This document shows, one piece after another, positions 48,546 to 59,800 of a DNA stretch of 64,000 nucleotides; position 1 is the stretch's first letter, and the number at the start of each line of letters is the position of its first letter. Position numbers and translations under genes: made by a program. The stretch is from contig OZ022576.1 in the NCBI GenBank assembly GCA_963669155.1, positions 30,952,335 through 31,016,334 on the forward strand, written 5' to 3'. Under the pieces are notes generated by a model. That model did no database searches. It was not told the origin of the DNA and saw nothing but the letters and a program-made list of their open reading frames with translations. This DNA is from Arbacia lixula. Lineage: Eukaryota; Echinodermata; Echinoidea; Arbacioida; Arbaciidae.

Positions 48546-49795
48546 GAGAGAGAGGATGGAGGGTCTTTTTCTCCTCAGTCATACGCTCTTGTATTGCTAA
48601 AACAAAATTTCTTTGTTGTCCTCTTCTTTTAATTTCCTTTTTTATTGGGGGATTTGGGGGGGGGGGAATCTTCCATGTCCTCCATCTTACAATACACTCA
48701 ACACGCAAGTAGGATGGACATTCAAACCTGATATCTAGTTAAACATATGCAATTGAAGAGTCGTTTAAAATGGGGCGCAAATTAATGTAATCTGATCACG
48801 AATATCTTGGGAAATGATTGCCAGGAAAGACGAGTCAGATAGATGCAAAGTACTCGACATTGCATCGTCAAAAGGGAAATTGTGAGGGGGACGTATAAGC
48901 CTCTAGGTGCATTGGTGGTGAAGGGTTCAACAAACGAGCAAATTAAGAGAGCGACACAGGGAAAGATAACACGGAAGACGAAAGAAGATAATGTTCAGGA
49001 AGATACGAGGAGAGCAAATTAAATGGAATATCATAGGAAATCAACTGCTCAGTACAGCCATACATGATTACCTCGTTTTATCTCACATCCTGAAATTAAC
49101 ATCCCTTTCCCGGTTCCTCAGGAAGTGCCAACCATTCTCCATTTATGAACGACTAAGTGTAAGTTACATTTTCATAGTACCCAGCATGGACATTCCTCCT
49201 TGTTTAGGAGAATGTATATTTCAGTATTGTTCGTGACAAAGGCTGTTGAAGTTGATATTCACATCCGGATAACAGTTAATTGCTCAGGAAGTGTTTCAGA
49301 TTCTATACGGTAAATTAGGCTACATTTTTTTTTTTTGCAGAAACCTTCCGAAATGCTGCCACCCACAGTGCTGTTAACAAGATCAAATCAGGATGAGGCG
49401 TGATTTGAGAGGATTCGAAACACGCTTTAATTCATTAATGCGTTTTTAGTTATTATCGGGATTTGACTTGCAGGAGTATTCGTTCTTGCTGAGAAAACAA
49501 TTATTTTCGTATATGTCGCGATTTGGGGACCTGAAATTAGTTCATGAACACTTACCGGTATATAATTTCAACCCATTGCTACCCCCCCCCCCTCCCCTTG
49601 ATCCCTCAACGGTTTACCGTTATGACAATTTCAAAAGTACAAAAACATATTATTGCCTGCCTCTTGGTTATCCAAACAAGTAGGGTAGGGGGGGGGGGTG
49701 ACTTGAAAATGGAAAGGAACAATTGGAAAAGTAAAACAACATGACGAGTATTTTCCCATAATATAGATTGGCGAATGATGGTGATACAAAATTAA

Positions 49796-49955
49796 GGGCC
49801 ATGTTGCATATAGGTTTTCAATTATTGCAAATTACCATTAATGGTAACTACCATGGCAACAGATGCAATAATGAGAGCTCATGGATTGTTGCCATGGTAG
49901 TTACCATTGATGGTATGTTACAATAACTCAAAAGCTATATATGCAAACATGGCCC
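49796..49955. mobile_element. Foldback MITE, 160 bp
   Basis: GGGCCATGTTGCATATAG at the left pairs with the right end CTATATATGCAAACATGGCCC. The inner arms ACCATTAATGGTAACTACCATGGCAAC / reverse complement also pair. Non-coding. Confidence 0.85.
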
Positions 49956-50790
49956 AGATCTCTCATAATATACAGTTCTCCATACGCGTGCGCATAATGT
50001 GTATACAGCGAGGCGAATGAAAGACATTCTAGATTGATAGCCATTAGAGATGTATAGGTGACACTGCACCGATCAAAGTCAGGAGAAAATATGACAAGTA
50101 CCCTCCTAATACGAGACTCGTGACGTGTTTTATTACTCAGTTCGACGTGAATTGATAGCGGTTATGATTTGTGTTGCGTTGCCGTGACTGGCTTCTTTTA
50201 TAGGATGTTGTCAGATGAGAGAAGGGCGAGGACGAACAAGAACTGACATCAAGAATAAAGAGAAGAATATTTGTAAGATTGGCCTCTGAACAGTTTCCTT
50301 CAGTGAATCATGTTGCAATGAGTGAAGCTAGTGGGAGGGAGGTGTGGCATTAGTCCTCATTCCAAAGCCTTGTTGTCAGTTTCCCTACGACTGTTAAGTC
50401 CATGCACCGAAGACGACACGACTTTGCCACGATTCTGCAGCCATAAAAAGTCCACGACTAGAAATGTGACGTCACCTTCTTGCACAAATCCAATGACTGA
50501 TTGGATCGTGTCGTATGTAGTGGCATTTACGGTACGTAGGCGGTCCCTTATTTTGTTGGCACTTGTCTGTAAGATCTTTGCAAAGCCTCTACAGAGAGTA
50601 CGTCCCAATAGTTGAACCCAATATCTTAACATATGGATGGGGGAGGGGAGGGGGGGGGGGGGGAGGGGGAGTTCGTGGCGTGTGTATGTCTGTCAGCTAG
50701 TCCTATTTCTTCTTCGTCACACTCAAATGCATACACATACACACTACAGTATATACACCATACCCCATGCATACACGTCCACACATGTAC

Positions 50791-51014
<224 letters not shown>

Positions 51015-51452
51015 GCCCAATCTTGCAATCAAGTGCCCTCTCCCCATGTTTTACGCCTCTATATAGTCCATGGGCAATTACACCCAAATTATATGATAAC
51101 CCCATTACAACTCTACACAACACTCACATAGGAATTGATCAACGTTGTGACGATTTCCGCACAAAACTGGCCTTTATATTTGTCTCACCATTATTTGTGC
51201 AAGTTCATTGTACATGTACAAATGTATTTGCAAGACACAATCTGCTTTGGTGTCATTAGTTGAACGACACCCAAAATGCGGCAATTGAAGTTTAATGATT
51301 CTTCTTTCCTCACCTCATTTAAGACAGACTTACAAAACATTTTCCCAGAGATTGGTGCAAATAAGAGAAACATTCTCACACGGAGGGGTATACTATACAC
51401 GTAAACATTTTTATGACCTGCTCTCACCCATACTTTGTTCCTTCTTCCACAT

Positions 51453-51761
51453 TTAAAGGGAATGTACTGTACTCGAAAGACAAAAAAAAACCTTACAAAG
51501 ATAATCATGAGCAATCTTCTTGCCAATGGTCTTAAATTAATGTATTGTCCATTTTAGAAAGTTTTTTGCCCTCAGCTGAACAAAACAAGGATTTATGATT
51601 TAACCACTGATTATTCAAAATGTGGATCATTTGAGGGTAAATAACTTTCAGCAATTTTCTAAAATGGACAATACATGAATATAAGACCATTTGCAAGAAG
51701 ATTGTTCACGATCACCTTTATGAAGGCTCTTTGTCTTCCCAGTACAGTATATTCCCTTTAA
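51453..51761. mobile_element. Foldback MITE, about 310 bp
   Basis: TTAAAGGGAATGTACTGTAC at the left pairs with GTACAGTATATTCCCTTTAA at the right. Further arms include GCAATCTTCTTGCCAATGGTCTTA and GTCCATTTTAGAAA with their reverse complements. It lies beyond the ATG7 poly(A) signal. Confidence 0.88.
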
Positions 51762-52734
51762 GCAACATTTTTGTTGTTGTCTCTCTGTCAATATATCATG
51801 ATTCCATATCTCTCTCTAACTTTTGATTTTTCTCCATCTCTGTGTCTCTTTATATCTAAATCTGTTTCTTGTAGTATCTGAAATGAAAATCATGTCATGT
51901 GAAAATATATAAATAATAATCATATTAAAGTAGCAGCATACAATGACACAAGAAAATCCCAATTTCATAATTCATAACATCATTTATTGCAACCCACAAT
52001 GATATGCCTGAGTCAAACCATATGATTTATGCAAATTACGACCCCCAAATAACAGTGCTGTTTGAGACAATATGCACTAAGATGTTGAAGAATGTCTTGC
52101 AATGTGTAGGAATCGACACCCAAGACAACCCACCCTCACTTTTTACCAACTAGAATTGAACAAGTGTTACATCTATGAATTATTTCCAATAGCTTAAAGA
52201 AATTGGTACAAACATCTGGGTAGACAGAGTTAAACATTTTTCCTAAATATTCCACGTTACTTACAATTTGATAATGTACAATGTATCATTATATTCCTTT
52301 GCAGTTTCATCTGACCTCTTTACAATACATTTAGATGAAATAAAATGTGCCTCTTCAATGAAATTTGAACTTGATATCTCTCTCTACCTACCTTCATCAT
52401 TACATGAAAACCACATACAATTGCACTATGATTACCAATATATAACTATGCAATGTGTCTTTTTGGCAGAAACAATTTTCTACAAATATAAAAATATTTC
52501 ACGCATATATTTCTCTCATACATGCTGATATATACATTTGATATTTTCGACTAAGAAACGAATCACATCAGAAAAGACAATTGAAGTGGAAAGGATAGCA
52601 TGTAAATTTCTTGAATATGCCCAAAGAATACCTAAGAAGTATATGTGAGAGCATGTGTGCATGTTACAGTGGACTGTTAATGCCACTTTTCTTTAAATTT
52701 TGACGCTTAGAGTAATTACAAAGAACTGTTGTTT

Positions 52735-53772
52735 TTTAAAGTACAAGACAAATTTATTGACTACCTCAACATATTTTTTCTGTCCTTACAGGTCTAGTAA
52801 TTAATACCCATGGAAATTATCTTTAAGGCATGCACTGGCGCAAACAAAAATGTTCTTGAAAGACCCAAGCATTTACATGTATAATCTTAACAACATGTAT
52901 ATTCCTACACTCACAAGACAGATACATTTCAAAGGAAAAGGATATTACGGTTTACAAACGATGAATTAGAAAATACAGATCGCAGTACCCTCCGGCTCAG
53001 ATGCGCTAAACTAAAGAAATTATACACCATACCATACAAAAATCCCTATTGCATCACAAATTATTGTCAGTATATATAAAAAGATATATCCTGATCCCTC
53101 AGCCCCTTCTCTATAACATCCACCAAACCTCCTCAAAGCAGACCAAATATCCCTCTAATGACAATCATTATATGGAATGTACACACTATATATGCATAAT
53201 GGAAATAAGCAGGTAAATATAACAATAATATTTTTTTGGACATAAACATGCCAGATGTGGGCCCGGTAACATAAAGGTTTGCAATCAACTGCAAATTTGA
53301 AAGACAAATTCTAACTGGTCAGTCTTTTGAACAAAAAGCGCATGCAACAATGATGTTGATTGGCCATTGCCATTGTGCGATTGATTGCAAACCTTTATGT
53401 TAAGGGGCCATGTACTTCCCCACGAATATGTGTGATAGCATAATCATACCCAAAGTCATGGAACATGTACACATACAATTTGAATGAGCAACTTAATGGA
53501 GTTTGAATGTCGCTCAGATGTAGCAGTATTATAATAAAACTGGCTAGATATGTCTCCTGATGGAGTTTATGTATATTGAACTTGAATAATGATCTGTAAG
53601 GCTGAAGGTCAAAACCAATATGCAGTACATTATGCATAATAAGTAGGGTGTATGTCTTAATTGTAGACTAAAATATAGATGGTGCTGCTAGCAGTTAATG
53701 AATAGGTTAATGTAGTTTTGAAGCACATATGGATTCCCACCTGCTGGGGTGGGTTGGTACAGCCCCACTCAC
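52735..53772 (-). other. ATG7: ATG7 3' UTR with poly(A) signal
   Basis: After the TGA, the first canonical signal on the minus strand is AATAAA at 52758-52753, followed by a GT-rich stretch, which would give a 3' UTR of about 1.0 kb. The region includes a foldback MITE at 53259-53410. Confidence 0.5.
53259..53410. mobile_element. Foldback MITE, 152 bp
   Basis: GGGCCCGGTAACATAAAGGT and the adjoining TTGCAATCAA pair with TTGATTGCAAACCTTTATGT near the right end, which closes with AAGGGGCC. It lies within the inferred ATG7 3' UTR. Confidence 0.85.
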
Positions 53773-53814
53773 TCACTGTGACGTTACACTCTCATCATCA
53801 CTGAAATCAAGAAT
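53773..53814 (-). CDS. ATG7: ATG7 last exon (ILDFSDDE tail)
   Basis: The acceptor ATTTTGCAG precedes ATT at 53814. It encodes [13 protein letters not shown] and TGA (53775-53773). The DFSDDE run matches the WDMSDDE tail of vertebrate ATG7. Confidence 0.92.
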   Translation of the reverse strand: MLDFSDDESVTSQ

Positions 53815-56800
53815 CTGCAAAATAACCAGAACCAAGAAACAGAACAAAGAGGTGATGAAAAGATTCATACAATGCATATGTCAATGATAACAATAACATA
53901 AATTTTACATGTATGAGACATATATCAATTGTTGAGATGGTCCCTGTACAAAGAGAAAAAGAATCAAACAGGATATTACAGAGAGGGATAATAATGATGA
54001 CACTGCAACATAAATAAATGAAATCTAGTATGTAGACATCTCTTCTTTATGTATATGAATCTTGGCAGCAATCAACAGTTTACCTTGAAGGGATAGTTCA
54101 TCCTGAAATTTGTTTGATTTAAATAAAAGAAGACACATGAAAGAAGCAATATTAGTGAAGGTTTGACGAAAATTGGTCAAAGGAAAAGAAAGTTTTTTTA
54201 TTTTAAAGTTTTGATTTTTTGACGTCACGTGCGAAGTGCTCTCCCATATGTTGTGTACAATTCATCCTTTTACCTGTGCATTTGATACATCATTACAAAT
54301 ATGTTTTTACACACATATCTGTACGACAAAAAAAAAAAATCATTCAATTGTCAAAAACTGAAATTTCAAAAGATCATGACTTTGTTAGCTAGAAGTATAT
54401 TCACCCTCGATGACACAGTGCCAGTGCTTGCCCTCTCCCAGCCCATCTGTCCCATTGTAAAAACCAAGCATGAATTGGGACTTGACTTTATGACATTAAA
54501 CTCTCAGAGTCGTGTGCACATGGCCTGTGTGTTTATACTTATCTAACCAGGGGGGGGGGCAAAAACAGCCCCCTTTCGACATTTTTCGCAATAAATTTGT
54601 AACGCGAAAAGATCGCGCCGCTACGTTTCATGACTTTTTTCCTTCAAGTGTCACGCAACTTTTAAGACCAAATTTGCGATGCGGGGGTACACGGTTCCGA
54701 AGTTACGTAACATTTTGTATGTGCATGCCAAAAATTGCTCAAAAACGTGATTTCATGTACAAATCCAAAGCAAATTTTGTATCTAGCCAAAATTCATAAA
54801 TGTATAATTATTCATATTTTTACTGATGAAAAACAATAGATTTCATGTTATTTATGACTGAAGTAGTGTTGCCAACGATTTCCATCGAAAAAACAATAAA
54901 AAATATAAAGGCGAAAAAACAAAGAAATACATAAGAAATTAAAAAAACAATAAAATACATAAGAAAAACTTTGATATTGCCATTTTTTAAAATCCTTATT
55001 TGATAATAATCCTAAGAAGAGTGTCGGGACTGATATCTAGCAGTATTGGGGCTATATTTAAAGATTTACAACCAAATTATGATTTGTATGCAATTGATTA
55101 ATTAAAAATAAATTTGAATAATTTTTGAGCAATTGACAATTGAATTGTGGAGATTGCGGCATCGGTGACGCACATGCCAATTTTCGTCGCGATCCTGCGA
55201 TCAACGGTCAAGATCTCAGCAGGGGGCTGTTTTTGCCGCCCCCCCGGACCATGCGATTTCAAAATAGCCCAGGCTATATAGGATTAAGACAACAAAAGCC
55301 CCCGTGTGTATTTGACGCTAGCACCAGTGCTTTTGAGGTGTATTTTTACCATCACTGTTGTGGGTTTCTAGGTTTTTAAATATATTAATATTGCCAATTA
55401 TATACCAAATACTAGGAATAAGCCTCAGACAGGTCAATGGCCTTTGCTTCTCCCTCCTCACTTGTGCATGAATGTGTTATTTATTACTGTAATACTGTAT
55501 TTTACTTTGTATTATGTTTATCTTACTTGATGTATTTGTTTTTGTATTTGATATTTCTTTTTATCAATGATGTATTTATGATCCAGGTTGTGGAAATAAA
55601 TCAAATAAAATGATATGAAATGATATGAAATGATATGAAATGAAATGAAGACTGCCCTCACCTCCACCAGCTCGCTCTCCTGATGCAGCAGACTCAGTCC
55701 CGTCAGGTCCTCCACGAACCTTGGCTCGTTGAACACCTTCAGCAGGAAGTCGAAGCCCTGCTGCTCGTAGCTGGCGATCACCGTGTCGCAGCACGCCGTG
55801 CACTTGTCGAAGCAGATACTGGCCGGGAGCATGCAGTGGTACCGAGCGAGGAAGCCGCGTATCTGGGCAAATTAGTCATCAAAGACAAACGTTATTTATT
55901 TTGCGGCGTTTCCTTTTAAGACTTTTTTAGACCAAATTTGCAACAACTAGGCATAACATCAATGACTGATTTCATCCCAAATTTTTGTAAATTTTTGCAA
56001 TTTGTGTATGCAAATCTAGTGAAATACATCAACTTTTATAGAATTCACAGAAACTTCAAAAAATGAATAAGATATTCACAAAACAAATAAATAAATGCAG
56101 AAATATTCAGCTAAAACCGTTAAACGTAATATTTCGTCACCTGGTGAGGAACGAGACCAAGAGGGGAGACTAGATCAGCGGTGAGATGCGAGTCCTTGGC
56201 ACTGGTCTCTGCTGGGGCATAGCCTCTGCAGGAGACAGGAGGGAGAAAACACTCCATTTTTACAGAAGTTCTCAAAATAACATTTAAGAGAAAGCCAATT
56301 AGCCACCACAGCTAGCAATTACCCCTCAGAAGTCATGTGTGGGTGATAATGTGTTGCATTATTTGACAAGTAATGCACACAAATCCCATAGAGTACCGAA
56401 GTCTGACATCATATGAGCATGTTGTCAAGACAACTGTATCGAGACTATGTGGGTAGAGCAGGCAGCAGGGATCACAGCAGGGACTCTCATTATAAGTGCC
56501 CAAGACAGCCCACTAGACAATGTCAAACCAGTAAATCTCTCCTAGAGGAATGTTGCTTACAAACAGAGACCTGCATAACAATGGGTATGGCATCACCACT
56601 TTAAGCTTTTTTCTCGCTAAGATTTCTTAACCCTGTACTATCGATAGCCCCTACTATCCCTATCCCCGAACTATCCCTAACCCCGGACTATCCTTAGCCC
56701 CTTTTCTTACTGGTAATGTTAGTCCTGTACTATCAACGAAAGCGAGGCTGAGAAAAATCACTCCTGTTCTCACTTGCTTTCATTAACCCCGGACTTTCTA

Positions 56801-59800
56801 GATAAGGAATATTCATAATTCTCCATGCTCGTTTTTCATGCACAAGGCTCGAGAAGGCGCGCGAAATGTACTTATGTAACAATAACCTTAACCCCGAACT
56901 ATTTTTTTTTTGTGTGTTCTCACTGGCTGTCTTAGCACCGCAATTGCGGTGCTAGATAGTCCTGGACTATCGGTGGGGCTAGCCCACCTTCCAACAAGGC
57001 ATTAGCAATATTGTGTCTCGCCCACTTGCGAAAATAACCAGAAATATCGCGATCTCCGTTGCTACGCAAAAGAATTGTATCCCTGACCTCAAATGACCTT
57101 TGACCTTATCCTGTGACCTCCAACGGTACCATAACATGAAGGTACCCCCAGTGCATCTATGACCAAAGTTAGGTTGTAATCCAAGCAACCTATGTGAAGT
57201 TATTTGTCAAAAGAGAGTCTTGCAGGTAAACTTTAACGTATGACCTCAAATGACCTTTGACCTTATCCTGTGACCTCCAACAGCACCATAACATGAAGGT
57301 ACCCCCAGTGCATCTATGACCCAAGTTAGGTTGTAATCCAAGCAACCCATGTGAAGTTATTTGTCAAAAGAGAGTCTTGCAGGTAAACTTTAACGTATGA
57401 CCTCAAATGACCTTTGACCTTATCCTGTGACCTCCAACGGTACCATAACATGAAGGTACCCCCAGTGCATCTATGACCCAAGTTAGGTTGTAATCCAAGC
57501 AACCTATGTGAAGTTATTTGTCAAAAGAGTCTTGCAGGTAAACTTTAACGTATGACCTCAAATGACCTTTGACCTTATCCTGTGACCTCCAACAGCACCA
57601 TAACATGAAGGTACCCCTAGTGCATCTATGACCCAAGTTAGGTTGTAATCCAAGCAACCTATGTGAAGTTATTTGTCAAAAGAGAGTCTTGCAGGTAAAC
57701 TTTAACGTATGACCTCAAATGACCTTTGACCTTATCCTGTGACCTCCAACAGCACCATAACATGAAGGTACCCCCAGTGCATCTATGACCCAAGTTAGGT
57801 TGTAATCCAAGCAACCCATGTGAAGTTATTTGTCAAAAGAGAGTCTTGCAGGTAAACTTTAACATTTGTGACGGACGACGGACGACGGACGGACGACGGA
57901 CGGACGCCATTTGGATCCCTTAGTCTCGCCTTCACCTCCGGTGGGCGAGACAAAAACACAGTGAGAACAGAAGTGGGGCTAAGCTTAACCCCGGGAAATT
58001 GGTGGGGCTAAAATGGGGGCCTTAGCACTGCAATTGCCGGGGCTAAGTGAAATTTTTGACAGAGAGAAAAGGCTATTAGTACTCCATTGAGCTATATTTT
58101 GTCTGGCAGAAAAAGGAGTGATAGGGACAGAAATTACAGTGGTTGCTTTTGTGGGGGACATATCAAAGAGCTCCTGTTGAATAATGATTGTTTTAAAGCA
58201 TGCTTACATAATACCTACATGTAAAGTGCATGGTTATTGTTTTCATTAGTCATGTGCTCTACTAAAATGCTGTATACAAAATGGTCCAAGTTATTAATGC
58301 TTTACAGCAGAATGCATATAACAAAGACGATAACTGCTCATTCTAAATAGGGCACTTTTAGCAGAGCACAAGTTGATAGGAAGGTGCATGCTAAAAGGTC
58401 ATTAGCTAATTCAGAGTTCTAGAAATCTTTTCAATCATGGACTCGAACACTTTGGATGATGAAAAGAAAACATGTAAAACGGTGGGAATTTGAAAATCCT
58501 TCACTTAAATGTGTAGATATAAAGAAAAAAATATAGGTACTAAGATGTGGTTTTGAACCCTTGATTCACTCACCCCTGTGGATGTTGTAGGACACTGACC
58601 ATGAGCTCTACCACCAAGGCCGCAGCCACCATGGACAAACCTGGTCTGGACACGGTGCACTGCTGGTCTAATGTCCGGTCTCTCGTCGACTGCCCAGCGA
58701 TTTTTAAAAAAAGGAAACAAAAAAGGATTTTCAAAAGAAGAATTATGTTATATGTGTAATCATACCACGTCTACTACTGATACATGAATTATGGAGATAG
58801 ATGATGTTCTACACTGTTTGTTGAACTCCTACTTTCTCATCAATGATTGATAACAAGGGAAACCGAAGAAAGACTTTTCTTACAAAGAATTGTTTTAATA
58901 AAAAATGTACCAGTTTTAACTTCCTTTTCCTTTTCTTCACAAGCTTAAACATGCATACCCCAACAGCATACCCCACATTACACAAGATACATTGTCGTTG
59001 CAAGTCCCCCAAATCATAAAAAAGTAACCCTAGGTGACCGATCATTTTTTTGTGCAGCTCCTAGATTGTGGAATAAACTACCTGTGGACATCAGGAACTC
59101 TAAAACATTAGACAGCTTTAAATCAAAGGTGAAAACCTATTTGTTCTAAACATAAACCTAATTTGTTTGTGACCATGATTTAAATCATAAAGCGTTATGT
59201 AGCAGAAGTGCAGGTAGGAGCTCTTGCAGCGCAGTAGAATATATAAATATAGTTTCTGCGCTCTATAAATAATTGATTATTATTATTGTACTACTGATTC
59301 AGTCATATCTAGGTCATAAGAGAGGGTGCCTAGACATAAGGGGTTCAACAGCATAATTGATCAGTAACAACCAACTTTTCCTCTTCACACAACCACGTCC
59401 TACTATGATTACAAACCATTTGAGATTTAGGGGGTTAACCCTGTGTGTGCTGCTCTATGAGATTTGTGTGTAGTGATCATGATATAATTCACAAGGGGCA
59501 GGTGTAGGGTTAAAGAAGGGTTTGGGCCCACTCACATCACCAGGTGCGACGACATCATTGCAGAAATAGCAGCCCAGTTTCTCCCCGGGAATGTGCGAGA
59601 GGTTGAAGGAGGAGGTCGACGATGACGCGGAGGCAGGAGCGGTTGCTCCTGACAATGATGATGATGACGGTGGAGGCGATGCGGATGCCGCTGCAGCCTC
59701 TGGTGGTGGCGTGGCCGCTGGTGGTTCCACCCCACCAGCCCCGCCCTGCTCCAAGGGAGGCTTCATGCCATGCCGTAGGACCAGGTAGGTGTCAAACCCC

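Larger units (their letters stand above)
53815..55661 (-). other. ATG7: ATG7 last intron with two repeat elements
   Basis: A 1.85 kb intron containing a family 3 half-element (54082-54330), a poly-G-ended element (54549-55246) and a 10-bp TGATATGAAA tandem repeat (55611-55650) close to the donor of the preceding exon. No coding signal. Confidence 0.75.
56226..58573 (-). other. ATG7: ATG7 intron with nested mobile elements
   Basis: A 2.3 kb intron occupied mainly by a TE patch (about 56620-58050) rich in TTAACCCCGRACTAT-like motifs, into which the pearl-like element at 57000-57955 is inserted. No coding exon besides the bounding ones. Confidence 0.75.

Noticed and set aside
48147..48708. MKKEKGG-type repeated frames
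   Set aside because: They are the translated minisatellite and change frame with every G-run length.
50322..50632. 97- and 91-codon frames on opposite strands
   Set aside because: Both open over the same stretch, no domain recognised, no introns or upstream context; the sequence looks like a repeat remnant.
55518..55832. 104-codon minus frame at the ATG7 exon
   Set aside because: Combines the real exon (55662-55862) with intron sequence past the GTGAGG donor; the true C-terminus is the DFSDDE exon at 53773-53814.
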